Source: Prunus persica (taxonomy: Eukaryota > Streptophyta > Magnoliopsida > Rosales > Rosaceae). Taken from it: a DNA stretch of 64,000 nucleotides. Below the pieces are notes generated by a model that saw nothing but the letters and a program-made list of their open reading frames with translations, made no database searches and was not told the origin of the DNA. Within the stretch, counting starts at the first letter, position 1; each line of letters opens with the position of its first letter. This document shows positions 35,908 to 49,372 of this stretch, piece by piece. Location: positions 9,562,027-9,626,026 of the forward strand of contig NC_034016.1 of assembly GCF_000346465.2 (NCBI RefSeq), given 5' to 3'. The translations under genes were made by a program, and so were the position numbers.

Positions 35908-36720
35908 TAGTCTAAAATATTAATAATATTGATGATATTATCGTTTTTTCGGGTTACGGATATTTTGGAACGTATCTATACATATATCGTATAAATATCG
36001 ATAATATCGAAAAATATCGATGTCGATAATTTTGTGTATACTTCAGCAATATTTTGTCAAAATATCGCTATAATATTGAAAATATCGATGTAATGGAAAA
36101 AAAAAAACACAAATCACACACACAAAGGGGATTCAAATCCTTGCCATTTCACTCCTCCAACGCCGTAACCATCATGTTGCTTATGTTTTTATGATAATAT
36201 GCTAAAATATGTATATTTATATTGTTTTGTTTTGAACAATTACATGCAAAACTATTTTGGGGATTTATCATTTTATGACTACTTTTCAACAATACACTTA
36301 CTCTACACATAGAGATGATGAAAATCGTGAAAAATTTGAACCTCATAAGAACTCCGTGTGGTACTAAGTCACTCATGTATCTTACTATACAATGTATAAA
36401 GTGTAAAATATTGTAGTAAATCATTATGGTGTGTTTAATTTTTTTTGATTAATTACTACATATTTTCTACACTTAGTGTTTGTTAGCTCACTATATAATC
36501 AACTTAAATCAGTTAATCCCATCATGCAATGCATTTCCTTCCAATTTTTTGTGATAAACTAATAAATAATTGATTAAATAAACATCCTTCATAGTTTCAA
36601 TAAAAATTTCTAAGTTTTTCTTACAATTTGGTTTTTATTCAATTTTTATCGATATCGATAATATCCTGATATTTCCATCGAAATTTCTGTGTTTTTTGAC
36701 TACCGATATTTTAGATTCTT
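35908..36720. mobile_element. MITE-like element with ATCGATAATATCG-type arms
   Basis: Left (CTAAAATATTAATAATATTG) and right (reverse complement TCTAAAATATCGGTAG) ends share CTAAAATAT. Both halves are full of AATATCGATAATATCG motifs in opposite orientation. A long T run (about 35864-35899) precedes it. Boundaries are approximate and it is non-coding. Confidence 0.4.
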
Positions 36721-37811
36721 CAGTTTCACTTCAAAACTGTGGCCGAACATCACATAATAAATCAAATCAAACCAATTTAAGACGGTGTGATTAGATCGGT
36801 TTGGGCCTAAACCCAATTTTCTTTCATTTTGTATTTTTAATCATTATCCCAATTATAATAAACAAAATGGGTGCACAGCATAGAAGTATCAAAATTTTGG
36901 GGGTCATTTCAAATTAGTACTCAAGCTTTAAAATTTTGCATGTAGATACCCAACCTTACATAAAACATACAAATTAGTCACTCTGTTAGTTAGACCGTTA
37001 ATAGATCTGTGAAATGATGATGTGGCAAACATGAGCTCCAATTTTTTTTGTTGATGTTTAATAAAATATTAATAAATAAAAAATTATTTATCTTTTAAAA
37101 TAAATTTAAAAAGTAAAACAAGATCTAATAAGTAAAAATTCTAACCAATCAATCATCGATCCCCAACCTCATCTCAGCCCTATCCTTCTCCACTGAACAC
37201 AATAATGACTCACCCCTCGTCCTATTCTCCACTCCAGCACTTACCCCTTGCCGTCCCTTAACCCAGCTGCCACCATAACCACCCAAGCCAGCCCCAGCCA
37301 GCCATATCCACAACTGGACCACCAACACCTAACCAGATCCACCACCTCCCCCATCTCCCACCTCCTTTTGTCGTGACTGTAACACCCAATTCACTCAGAC
37401 CACACAACAACCATCCCTTTTCTCAACCCAACCCATACCATTGAAATAAATAAGTGTAGAAGAAACACAAAAATGAAAAATCAATAAAACCTAGACATAA
37501 AAAATCAAACCTAGATATCAAAAATCAAACCCATATTATAAAAAATACATTAAACTTAACCCCACTTTCTCCACTTGTGAGTAACACCATCAAAGATTCT
37601 TGAATCAAAGGCGAAATATGATATGAGGAAATATAATGAATCAAAGAAATTTAGCAAGATTCTTGAATCAAAGGTGAAATATGATATGGGAAAATATAAC
37701 GAATCAAAGAAATTTGGGACTTTCGTGATGAGATGAGAGAGAGAGAGAGAGAGAGCTGGTTTGTTGGGGTCTGAAGGGTTTGGGGTTTGGAGTGAGGCTG
37801 CTGGGTTGGTG
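36721..37811. other. intergenic, repeat-like but unassigned
   Basis: 36890-37030 resembles one arm of a Mutator-type MITE (TCAAATTAGTACTCAAGC..., GTTAGACCGTTAATAG). 37560-37720 contains two near-copies, about 60-70 bases apart, of GATTCTTGAATCAAAGG-GAAATATGATATG. A GA microsatellite lies at about 37734-37755. No gene. Confidence 0.4.
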
Positions 37812-40800
37812 TGATCTAGGTGGATCTTCCGTACGTAATACAATATGATATTAAATCCATATCATATTATGTTACTTAATTATCATTTTGTTTAATTATT
37901 ATAAACCCATTAAAAGTTTGCGGTTCAAACCTAATGGATTTAAAACCGCTCAAACTTAAAGGTTTATATTAATTAAACTTTTTAAACCATACATGACGTA
38001 AGGTTTAAAATCAATTGTTATTTTTAGTTTTCCATTTTTAGAAAACTCATTTTGTATATAAATTGACTGTTAGAATGAATTAATCAATCAGTTTTCATTC
38101 GATTCTATTCCATTCTCCATAGTCATTGTGTTCCGTATTATTCTTGATTAAGAGTTCCGCAAGAAACCTTTGATCAAGTGGTATAAGAGTGAACAGATTT
38201 TGCTGTAGCCTGTGGTTTATGGTCTCAACTCGCAAACAAATCGAGGTTTCGGGTGAAGATTTTGTTGGACCATTAATTTCAGAAAAAGCTCTTCGACAAA
38301 AGAAGAAGAAAACAATGGCAGAAGGAGAAAGAACTGATGCTAAGATTGCGTCGTTGGAGCAACAAATGGAGAAAATGACGCTGATGATGGCAAAGTTGGT
38401 GGAGGATCTTGCACGCAAACCGCAAGATGAGATTCCAGGAGGAAAAAGAGTCTGCAGAGGAGTTTGGTGCAGGTCAAAGCCAAGAGAAGGAATTAGATGC
38501 TGATAAAGTTGGTAAGTCCAAAACTTCTATGAATAGTCTTGAAATTGATGTTAAGATTGATAGTCCGGTGTATGATGGTGAGATCAATACCGAGAAGTTG
38601 GATAATTGGATTGACCAATTAGAAACATATTATACTATTTATGAGTATAATAATCGTCAGAGGATCAACTTTGCAATGTTAAAGTTGACCAATCATGCTT
38701 TGACATGGTGGAAGGCTTATAACAAACGTTATAGTATAACGACTATGACGTGGAAAAAGTTTAAGCTAGCCATAAGAAAGCAGTTTTACTCTGTTGGCTT
38801 CGAAGAGGATAGATGGTTCAAGTGGCAGCATTTGAGGCAGAGTTTTGGACAATCAGTACAAGATTATGGAGCCGAGTTTCAAAAAATCAGACTATGGCGT
38901 TGGACCTAGACTTGGAAGACCATGAACTCCTTATGAAGTTTATTGGGGGCCTATCATTGTATAGTCGCAAAGAGTTGCGATTGTTCAAGGTTGAAGACTT
39001 TGAAGAGGCAATAGTAATGGCAACTGTCATCGAATCAAAGAACAAGAAAGTGGACAAAAAGGAGGACAAGAAGGATTCAAGGAAATTTGAAGTTGGGAGT
39101 AGCAATAGTAAAAATAGGGAGCAAAGTTCTGGAAAGAAGCATACAAACTGTGAGCATTGCAACAAGCCAGGTCATAGTAAAGAAACATGTTACATTCTTC
39201 ATCCCGAGCTTAGGGAGAAAGAAAAAGAGAAAAGAAGTAACCGAAAAGATCTTAAAAGAGCATTGAATGCTAACAAGACTGTGGAAATTCCAAAAACGGT
39301 GCAACCCGACATGAAGTTGACTCTCATGACCCAGCAGCTTGTTCATCCAGAAGGTCATGAAGGCTTGTTTAATGTTTGTATACAGGTAAAACACGATTTG
39401 ATAGACACTATAATTGATTCAGGAAGCCAAAAGAATCTCATTGCAGAGGCATTAGTCCGGAAGTTGCGGTTAACAACCACTCCTCATCCTAACCCATACC
39501 TGTTGGGATGGATACAGAAAGATGTTGAGTCACAAATTACTCGACAATGTACTTTCAAGTTTGCAATTACTAGAGAATACATTGACGAAGTAACTTGTGA
39601 GGTAGTACCATTGGATGTATGCCAAGTAATTTTTGGTAGTCCATACTTGTGGGATCGTGGTGCAGTGTTTTATCGACGACATCAAAAGTATATATTTCTG
39701 AAGGATGGAGTAGAGTACTTCATTCATGCCAGCAAAGTTTCCTTAAGTATTAGTTTGATTAGTGCTAATCAAGCTAAAAGGATGGTGAATGCTTGTGGGA
39801 AGTTCATCTTATTGGTGGTTCTACCACGAGAAAACACCTCATCTACATATGTGTTATCTACTATGATGCTTACTCCTAGACAGAAACTTGATATGGAGGA
39901 GTTACAATTGCAATTCTCAGACTTGTTTGAGAATGTTGAAGGCTTACCACCGCAGCGCCCAGTAGAGCATGAGATAGAACTCGTTGGAGAATCTCCATTG
40001 CCTAATTTGGGTATGTATCGTCATTCAGTGTAGGAGAGCGAAGAAATCAAGAGACAAGTCAAAGAGCTCCTAAAGCAAGGAGTATTGAAGCCAAGCTGCT
40101 CACCTTCTGGATCCCCAGTATTGTTGGTCCCAAAGAAAGATGGCAATTGGCGTATGTGTATTGATTTTCGGGCGCTCAACAAAATCACTATTAAAAACCG
40201 GTATCCATTGCTAAGGATAGATGATTTAATGGATCAACTACAGTCAGCTCGATGGTTCACCAAACTAGATTTAAAGTATGGTTATCATCAAGTCAGAATC
40301 AAAGAAGAAGATCATGGAAAAAGCATTCAAAACCAAACAGGTCCTCTTTGAGTGGCTAGTGATGCCGTTTGGTTTATGCAATGCTCCGGCAACATTTATG
40401 CGTCTCATGAATGAGGTACTTCATTCATACATTGATGATTTTGTCATTGTTTACTTGGATGATATCTTGGTGTTTAGTCCTACTTGGGAAGAACATTTTA
40501 TTCATGTTGAGAAAGTGTTAGGGACATTGAGGCAATATCAGTTACGACTAAATCTAAAGAAACGTGAGTTTGGGAAGAATTCTCTAGTGTATCTTGGTTT
40601 TATAATTGGTGACGGAGAATTGAAAGTTGATCCGTCCAAGGTACAGGCTATTACAGATTGGCCTAGACCTTGTACAGTAACTGAAGTACGCAGCTTTATG
40701 GGAGCATGTCAGTATCTACGTAAGTTTATCCGCCATTTTTCTCAAATTTCTGGGCCATTATTTGAATTGACTAAGGTAGGAAGAAAGTTTGAATGGTTAG

Positions 40801-43122
40801 ATAAACATGAAGATACCTTCAGATTGCTTAAAAAGAAGATTTCAGATGCTCCAGTTTTAGCTTTGCCCAATTTGCAAAGATCATTTTAGGTAGAAACGAA
40901 TGCTAGTAATTACGCCTTGGGTGGCATTTTGAAGCAAGATGGGAACCCAGTTGATTATTATTTTGAGATGTTTAATGCTGCAGTGCAAAATTATCCTACC
41001 TACGATAAGGAGTTGTTTGCCTTACACTAGTGTGTGAAACATTGGAGGTGCTACTTATTAGGTAAGGAAGTGATAGTGCACTCAGACCACAAGCCTTTGC
41101 AGTACTTACAGACACAGTCTAAGTTGCAACAAGCTTGACACATGAAGTGGATGTCCTACTTGCAACAATTCAACATCATTATCAAGTACAAGAAAGGGGT
41201 TACAAACAAGTTGGCTGATATGTTGTCTAGACCTCCAGGACATTCCGCTTTATTGGTGGCTATGCAACTCCAACCTGAGTACGTAACAAGTTATGATGGT
41301 GATCCAAAATTCAAAATGTTCTTCGATAAGCTACAACGTGGGAAGCCATGCCAATTTGAGATGAATGATGGCTTAATGTTCAAGGGAAAACAACTATGCA
41401 TCCCCAACAATGGAGACCGATTGCAATGGATCAGGGAGGCTCATACTTCTAGATGTGCAGGTCACTTCGGAGTTGACAAAACCCTCCTCAATCTACAACG
41501 TTATGTTTATTGGCCTCGGATGCATGTGGATGTTTCTCATTTTATTCGAGGATGCGTGTTATGCAACACCTCAAAACCATCAAGGTAGTTGGGGTTGTAT
41601 ACACCACTTCCGGTACCAAATAGGCCTTGGGAAAGTATCTTAATGGATTTCTTGGGTGGTTTGCCTACAACTACCACTGGGTTTGATTACTTGTTTGTTG
41701 TGGTGGACCAATTCAACAAAATGGTGATCCTAATTCCTTGTAAGAAGAGAATTTCAGAAGAAGGTGTCGCAAAGTTGTTTTTCCACCATGTTTGGAAACA
41801 TTTCGGGTTACCTACTTCTATCATTTCGGATCGAGATAGCAGATTTCTTGGTCACTTTTGGAAGTCTTTATGGGGATTGATGGACACAAAGCTGAAACAT
41901 AGTACTGCTTTTCATCCTCAAACAGATGGACAAATAGAAGTGGTAAATCGGACCATGGTACATCTATTGAGAGGATATAACTCTAAGCATCCTCGTACTT
42001 GGGATGCGAGTTCACCTTATCTACAATTTGCCTTTAATAGGGCAATTCATAGTTCTACTTTGAAGTCACCTGTCAAAGTTTGTTTGGGCTACCTACATTC
42101 GAGTCCATTTGATATGGCCTTCTCAGTTGCAGACAAGCGAAAAAGAGAAGAAAATGATGATAGGCTAAAAGCACAGCGACTCTTGGAGCGCATTTCGAAG
42201 ATCCATAAAGAAGTTGAGGAGCAATTACAAAAGTCAAAACAGCGATACAAAGCGCGACATGACAGACATAGGCTCCAACATGACTTCAAAGTAGGTGATC
42301 TGGTTTGGTTAAAACTCAGCAAGAAAAGATTACATGGTGTAGGAAGGAAATTAAAGCCAATTCGATATGGGCCATTCAAGATCTTGGAAAAGATTGAAGA
42401 GAATGCATTTCGACTTGAGCTGCCACCTTACATGCAGATGTATTCAGTAATAAATGCCGAGTATTTAAAACCCTTTGAGCCATCATTATTGGATGATGAT
42501 GAAGACGTTAAGGATTCTCGACTTCCCCCGCTAGACGATCTATGGTTTGAGAGGGAAGACCCATTGACAGCAAACTGCATTCTTGAGAAGAAGGTCATTA
42601 CGACTTGGCGTGGTCAGATAGAATCGTATCACATTGGAAGAAAGGGGCAGTTGCCAAGCAAGTCAAAATGGTTTCGCAAGGAAAAAGGAATTCAAGAGTT
42701 CCCTAATTTGCAGTTTTAGCTTTGCAGGAGCTTCAACTTCCCTAAAATGGAGAGCCATGATCCAGGTGGATCTTCTGTATGTAATACAATATGAAATTAA
42801 ATCCATATCATATTATGTTACTTAATTATCATTTTGTTTAATTATTATAAACCCATTAAAAGTTTGCGGTTCAAACCTAATGGATTTGAAACCGCTCAAA
42901 CTTAAAGGTTTATATTAATTAAACTTTTTAAACCATACAGGACGTAAGGTTTAAAATCAATTGTTATTTTTAGTTTTTCATTTTTAGAAAACTCATTTTG
43001 TATATAAATTGACTGTTAGAATGAATTAATCAATCAGTTTTCATTCGATTCTATTCCATTCTCCATAGTCATTGTGTTCCTTATTATTCTTGATTAAGAG
43101 TTCCGCAAGAAACCTTTGATTA
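37812..43122 (+). mobile_element. Ty3/gypsy LTR retrotransposon (chromovirus-like), decayed
   Basis: LTRs lie at 37812-38176 and 42758-43122 (365 bp each), with target duplication TGGTG at 37807-37811 and 43123-43127. The LTRs begin TGATC and end TGATCA / TGATTA. I count about nine differences by eye. The primer site TGGTATAAGAG at 38179 is a changed form of the initiator-Met site. Gag, protease, RT, RNase H and integrase follow in the gypsy order. A TATA box (TTGTATATAAATTG, about 38052-38065) lies in the LTR. Confidence 0.93.
38219..42719 (+). pseudogene. gypsy gag-pol, broken
   Basis: In order: gag with a coiled-coil-like start, a retrotransposon gag domain (LTNHALTWWKAY) and one CCHC knuckle (CEHCNKPGHSKETC); an aspartic protease with IDSGS (DSG catalytic type); RT with the YLDD motif (YLDDILVFS, 40452-40478) and FGLCNAPATF; RNase H with a conserved DHKPLQYL; an integrase HHCC finger (H-H-C-C around HFGVDKTLL...CVLCNT), the catalytic region (MDFLGGLP, SDRDSRFLG, HPQTDGQIEVVNR) and a C-terminal GDLVWLKL domain with a chromodomain-like tail. 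Frameshifts occur near 38430, 38890 and 40310, and stops at 40031, 40888, 41028, 41137 and 41586. The element cannot code for its own movement. Confidence 0.9.
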
Positions 43123-43127
43123 TGGTG

Positions 43128-43346
43128 GGGGTGTGGAAACAGGCAATCAGGCTGGGGTGGGACTGGGAGGAGAGAGTAGCAGCGATATGAACCATCCCCA
43201 CCCATGACCACCGTAGATATCGCTGGAAGTGGGGATAGGGATGACAATGGCTCGAATCATGGGTGGGTATGCCATTCCCATCCTCATCCCCGTTAGGCCT
43301 TTTTTTCCCATCCCTACGTTCATACCCGCAATCTTCAAATCAAGAT
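43128..43346. other. spacer between the gypsy and copia elements
   Basis: 219 bases of GGGGATAGGGATGACAATGG-style dispersed repeat sequence, like 2700-3230. It is the original host sequence between two independent insertions. Confidence 0.5.
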
Positions 43347-43590
43347 TCTTCTGCAAAAATATGAATATTGTTTGAATGTATTAAGTTAACTTTATTCTTC
43401 TTTATAAGGAGGTATATATAAGAGTTTACAGGGTGCTTTACAAGGAATTAGATACAGTAAAGAATTATGAAAGTATCTCTTAATTATACAATGATTTACC
43501 AACTATATAAAAATAGGAAAGTAAATCCATTAATTAATCAAGGAAATAAATCTCCTTGATTAATTAGGAGACTTACGTCAACACTCCTCC

Positions 43591-46500
43591 TCAAGTTGGT
43601 GCATATGTGTCACCAATGCCCAACTTGATAAGCGAGTCATGAAATACTCTGCCACAAACAGCTTTTGTTAATATATCTCCCAGTTGATCTTCTGATTTTA
43701 CGAATGGTAGGCGGATGATCTTCTTCTCAATCTTCTCTTTGATAAAATGTCTATCCACTTCAACATGTTTGGTTTGATCATGTAGAACTGGATTATGGGC
43801 AATGTTAATGGCTGATTTGTTATCACAATATAACTCTATTGGCTTTCCTGGCTTGAAACCCAATTCTGTCAATAGTCTTATGATCCATAGTAGTTCACAA
43901 ACTCCATGAGTCATTCCTCGATACTCTGCTTCTGCACTAGACCAAGAAACCACATTTTATTTTTTACTCTGCCAAGTGACTAGATTACTTCCTACGAAGG
44001 TAAAGTAACTTGAAGTATAATGTCTATCAGTAATGGAGCCAATCCAATCAACATCTGTATATCCAACAACTTCGAGATCTCTTTTTTTTAAGAACATTAA
44101 TCCTTTCCCAGGTGCTGACTTTAAGTATCTTAAGATCCGATCAATTGCATTCCTATGGGACACATTGGGTGAATGCATAAACTGACTAACCATACTCACA
44201 GCATATGCAATATTTGGTCTTGTGTAGGCTAAATATATCAACCTTCCAACAAGGCGTTGGTACTGTTCCTTATTGGTTGGTTCTTGATCTATGCCTTCAC
44301 ATAACTTATGATTCATCTCAGTGGGTGTATCAGCAGGTTTGCATATAAGTATTCCTGTTTCAGTGAGCAGATCTAATACATACTTCCTTTGAGACAGAAA
44401 TATACCAGTTGTGGACCTGGCTACTTCAATTCCTAGAAAGTACTTCAGATCACCTAAATCCTTCATATCAAATTCATGAGACAAATACTTCTACAGTTTC
44501 AGTTGCTCTCCTATTTCATTTCCAGTTACGACTATGTCATCTACATAAACATTCAATGCAGTAAGTCTTTTTCCATCACGCTTCAAGAATAAAATGTGAT
44601 CTGCATTACTCTGTATATATCCAAAATTCTTTATGGATTTATTGAATCTGCCAAACCATGCCCTGGGGATTGCTTTAACCCATATAATGACTTTCTGAGT
44701 TTGCAAACTTGACTTTTCTTGTCACGAGCTAAGTTACATCCTGGTGGTAAGTCCATATATACTTCTTCTTCCAAGTCTCCATGTAAGAATGCATTTTTTA
44801 CATCAAACTGATGTAATGGCCAATCGAGATTTGCTGCTAGAGACAGAAGGACTCTGATAGTTTTAATCTTGGCTACTGGGACAAAGGTCTCTTGGTAGTC
44901 TATCCCATATCTTTGGTGTGTACCCCTTCGCCACCAATCTAGATTTATATCTTTCAATTGATCCATATGCTTTGAGTTTCATAGTATAAATCCACCTGCA
45001 TCCCACTGTCTTCTTCCCATGAGGTAATGGCACGAGTTCCCATATGCCATTCTTCTGGAGAGCTCGCATTTCTTCGTTCATGGCTTCTTTCCATTTTGGG
45101 TCTTCCAGTGCTTCAGTTATACTGTTAGGAACTAGTATGTCGGCTAACTGTTTCACAAAGTGTACCCGTGACTCTGATAATCTGTTGATGGATACATAAT
45201 TGTTGATGGGATATTTTCCTTTGGCATTAAGATCTACTTCTCAATGTACTGGAGGTTTGCCACGGTTCTTCCGTTTTAGAATCTAATAAGCAGGCCCTAT
45301 GCCTTTTGAAATCAAATTATGATGGGATATTTCATCAATGTTATTAGTTTCAGGACAAGATGTTACCTGAATGACATCCTCAACAGGTGATTGGAGTTGA
45401 AGAAGTATCTGGATTGTGCAAAATCTCATCAGTTTTCTCCTCCTGAGTTGGACAACAAGGAGACGACAGATCAGGCTGAGGCTAGTTTTCGGGTAGAGAC
45501 CGGTCGCTTCCAAGCTGTGACCGGTCGTTTTCTGGCAGAGTCTTAAGCGACCTGTCGTTATTAGGCTGCGACCGGTCGTTTTCAGGCAAAGTCATTGGCG
45601 ACCGGTCGCTTTCAGGCTGGGACGATTATGGAGGGAAAAAATAAAAAATTTGAGAAGTGTTGGTGTCGCAATGCTCCTCCTGTGCAGCTAAAAAATATAT
45701 GTCGTTCTCCCGGAACACAACATACATAGAAGTATAAACTTTCTGACTTGAAGGATGATAACACTGGTATCCTTTTTGATGAGGTGCATAGCCAATGAAA
45801 ACACACTTTTCGGCTCGGGGATCCAATTTGGTTCGTTGGTGATCATGTAAGTAGACAAATACAACACAACTAAAAATCCGGGGTTCCAGGTTTGGGGTAA
45901 GAGGTGTTTGGATATGGTGGTGAAGTGTTTGAAGTGGTGTTTGAAAATTTAGGATACTAAAGGGAATCTGATTGATAAGGTATGCTGCAGAGACGACGGC
46001 TTGGCCCCAAAATGGTCGTGGCATATTGACACCAAAGAGAGAGGCACGAACGACTTCCAATAAGTGTATGTTCTTTCTTTCTGCCACCCCATTCTGTTAG
46101 GAAATGTAAAGGCATGAGCTTTGATGTATGATGCCATGATCTTGTAAGAACTGGTTAAGATCATAGTTGAGAAATGCTCCATCATTGTCAGAACGAAGAA
46201 CCTGAATTCTAGCATGAAACTGAGTCTCCACCATTTGATAAAACTGTTGAAACCTTGAACTGACTTCCCTTTTTGTTTTGAGAAGGGAAACTCAAGTCAT
46301 GTGTGTGCAATCATCTATAAACCTAACAAACCATCGCGTCCCTGCCGGAGTGGCAATTTTAGCAGGTCCCTAAGCATCAGAATGAACAAGAGAAAACGGA
46401 ACCAAACTTTGATTTGAACTTAATGGGAACGGGACAAGATGGCTCTTAGCCAATTCACGTATCACACTGGAAGCTTGAAACATCAAAACTGGAAAATAAT

Positions 46501-47250
46501 GATGGAAACAACTTCTTAAGATAACCGAACGAGGCATGCCCAAGACGTTTATGCCATAACCAAATTTTGTCTTTCTCCTCCTCAGGACGAGTTCCACTGG
46601 TTGTGAAAGCTTGACCACCCTTGACCTCACTATCCGGTACCCAGTCCAAGTAATAGAGTTTGCAACGTCGAGTAACACAACCAATTGTTGTTCCTGTGAG
46701 GATGTCTTGAAAAACACAATGATTCGGCCAAAATATTATAGTACACCCCAAAGTAGTAGTAAGTTATGCAACAGATAACAAGTTATGGTCCAAAGGTAGA
46801 ACAAGTAATACAGAATCCAGATGTAGGGAAGTAGAGAGAGATAAAGAGATAAAGAGACCTCCCTAACCACAGGGGAGGGGGTACCATTAGTATTAGACAC
46901 CACAGACTGAGTGGATGATTTGCGATTAATAAGTTGGCCAGGATCAAATGTCATGTGATCCGTAGCGCCCAAGTCGATAATTCATGACGAGTTGTTGGAG
47001 GACGTATGAAAATTAGAACCTTTGGTGGTGGTGATAGAAGCAGGAGTTCAGGTAGCCAGGTTAGCAGGATTGATCGCATGCTTCTGTGAGTCTGCAATAA
47101 GATGGAGAATCGTAGGGGTTCCTGACATCGCAGCTGAAGGAAGATGTGATATGAGAAGGTGAGGAATTTGATGTATGAGTTTGATGTAGGAATTGGATTT
47201 AAGAGGTATGTGTATAAGATTTGAGGGTATGTATTTAGGAATTTAGATAA
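43591..47250 (-). pseudogene. copia pol, broken, gag largely deleted
   Basis: Minus-strand order: a short 5' remnant; a protease trace (GATDHMT, near 46960); the gag_pre-integrase segment (LWHKRLGHASFGYL); an integrase core with RSDND-type and GVAERKN motifs; a linker with repeated NDRS/SDRS; RT (EALEDPKWKEAM..., [32 protein letters not shown]); and RNase H (SSAEAEYRGM, CDNKSAI, KHVEVDRHFI). The protein order protease-integrase-RT-RNase H defines copia. Many frameshifts and stops are present. About 400 bases separate the primer site from the protease, so most of gag has been lost. Confidence 0.9.
45470..45615 (-). repeat. coding minisatellite in the integrase-RT linker
   Basis: About five copies of GACCGGTCG-type units. 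On the minus strand they read as (N/S)DRS repeats separated by four to nine residues, ending at a TAG. It lies in the poorly conserved linker between integrase and RT of the copia element. Confidence 0.65.
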
Positions 47251-47626
47251 GAGCATTTGAGGACTTTAGATTTGAGGGATTTGGATCTAGGGAAAATTAT
47301 GAGGAATTTAATTTAGGGTTTTGGATTTGAATATGAGAAATTTGAGATAAGGGTTTATAGACAACCTAGGATCGATTGCTTTGATTCCATTCTAAAATAT
47401 GAATATGGTTTGAATGTTTTAGGTTAACTTTATTCTTCTCCATAAGGAGATTTATATAAGAGTTTACAGGGTGCTTTACAAGGAATTAGATACAGTAAAG
47501 AATTAGGAAAGTATCTCATAATTATACAATGATTTACCAACTATATAAAAATAGGAAAGTAAATCCCTTAATTAATCAAGAAAATAAATCTCTTTGATTG
47601 ATTAGGAGACTCACGTCAACATCTTC

Positions 47627-48148
47627 ATCCATGCATGCATTGGGAACGAGTTCCCTCACCCGTCCCATTACCAAAAAAATAAAAAAATAAAAAGCCACTT
47701 TGTTTTAACAGCCCAAGTTCATACATAACTTTAACACATCAAATCTCAATGAAAATTTTCGTATAAATACTTGATTTCAAGCTTATGAAATTTTCTTCAA
47801 AGTTACCCAATTCGTTTTCCAAAAGAAACTTTGTAATGAAAGAAAATTAAGTCAAAAGAGAGGTTCAAAAAATATGAAATATGCATTATTCTGAAATTCT
47901 TATTATTTTCTTTGGAAATATAGGTTCAAATAGAATCATTGAAACACAAAAATAATAAGGGAAAGTTACAATTTCTGATCAAAACATGATACAAAGCATT
48001 GAACTTCAAATTGAAAACCAAAGAATTTACTAAAGACACCCAAAACTATAAAAACTCTTACCCTTATGCTTTCCTTTTCCAAAGCTCAAAACTTCCATCT
48101 TTTTTTCTTTCAAAATTCTTCCTCTATGAACGTTCTACTAGTAAAGTG
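47627..48148. other. intergenic spacer
   Basis: AT-rich sequence of unassigned origin, up to the hAT-type MITE. No gene was seen. Confidence 0.4.
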
Positions 48149-48470
48149 TAGGGGTGGGCATCGGGAGCGGAAAATCAGAACATTAAACTAGACCGAATGA
48201 AAAATAAAATAAAATTGGTTGACTAAAAAAGTCAACGAACCGGCACATAATCGAAAAATAAAATTTTCAAGCCCAAAAAATAAAATTTTTGTTGGAATTG
48301 GTATTAAATTTTTTTTTAAAAATTAATAATATTAATAATCCAATTCAAAATCGGACCGAAACTGGTGAGAACCAGATGGACCGGTTTTAAAAACAAAATT
48401 CACTAAAACCGAACCAATTAAATAATGCCGGTTTCAGTTTGAGGTGAGAACCGGACTGTGCCCACTCCTA
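48149..48470. mobile_element. hAT-type MITE (322 bp)
   Basis: The ends TAGGGGTGGGCA and the reverse complement TAGGAGTGGGCA match in 11 of 12 bases. The 8-bp flanks GTAAAGTG (48141-48148) and GTAATGTG (48471-48478) differ at one base. The interior has ACCGG/CCGGT motifs in both orientations. Confidence 0.75.
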
Positions 48471-48989
48471 GTAATGTGAGCTAAAAACTCATATGACAAA
48501 TCACTCTCTAACTTTAACTATTTATAGGTGGAAAAGTCATGATTAAAACCTATTAATAGATCTTCCATCCTCTTTATAGTTGGGATTTCTCAGCACACTA
48601 GCTGGGATTAGTCAGCCATATAGATTGCTTACAGAGCAATCTAAGTTCATCCCCAATAGCCACCTCCTCATATAGACTCTCCACCTCTAACCTAGCCCTT
48701 ACACCTCCTCCTTAAATCTTGCTCCCACCACCACCAGCTTATATAGCCTTCACTAATAAGCACCCTAGAGTGCTTACAAGGCTGAAGATATTTTTTTGAA
48801 AGAAACAAAATAAGAGAGAATGAAGAAGACAAGACGAAGAATGAAATATTTGGGTGCATGATTTTTGAGAAAAAAACTGTTGTATCTCAACTTACATATA
48901 AGATAAAACATTGGGCTGAACTAAATGACCAAAATATTGATGATTTATATAACATCTAAAATTAATTAATTTTTTTTAAAAAACGTGTC

Positions 48990-49372
48990 ATTATATTGTC
49001 GAAGCCTTCAGCCTGCTCTGACAAAACTGCATGAAGTTGAATTTGAGCAAATGCACATTTGGAGTCTCATTTGGTCGATTTTTGGGATACTAGTCACCCA
49101 AAGAGGCATCGAGGCTCACCCCAATAAAATCAAGGCCATCCTCAATATGAAACTACCTGCCACAACGACAAAAATACAAAGACTAACGGGCAGAACAACC
49201 GCTCTCAACCGATTTCTTTCAAGATCTATAGACAAGTGCATGTCATTCTTTAAAGCCTTAAAGAAAAGATAAAGAGACAAGTGAGATGAAGAGTACGAAG
49301 CAGCTTTTCAAGATTTGAAGGCATGTCTTACTTCAACTCCCCTATTTCCAAAGCCCGTACCAATTGAAGTTA
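48990..49372 (+). pseudogene. gypsy (Tat/Athila-type) RT-RNase H fragment
   Basis: The frame reads LVTQRGIEAHPNKIKAILNM, LPATTTKIQRLTGRTTALNR, then FLSRSIDKCMSFFKALKK, stops, and resumes after two stops with AAFQDLKACLTSTPLFPKP. This is the connection between RT and RNase H of plant Tat-type gypsy elements. No LTRs were found nearby; it is a relic. Confidence 0.8.

Larger units (their letters stand above)
43352..47621 (-). mobile_element. Ty1/copia LTR retrotransposon, minus orientation, decayed
   Basis: LTRs lie at 43352-43583 and 47391-47621, with target duplication TCTTC (43347-43351 and 47622-47626). On the minus strand the LTR starts TGTTGACGT. The polypurine tract TTGAGGAGGAG abuts the 3' LTR (about 43584-43596), and a changed primer site ATGGAATCAAAGC abuts the 5' LTR (47378-47390). 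The LTRs differ at roughly 15 or more positions, so the element is older than the neighbouring gypsy. Gag is almost absent. Confidence 0.92.
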
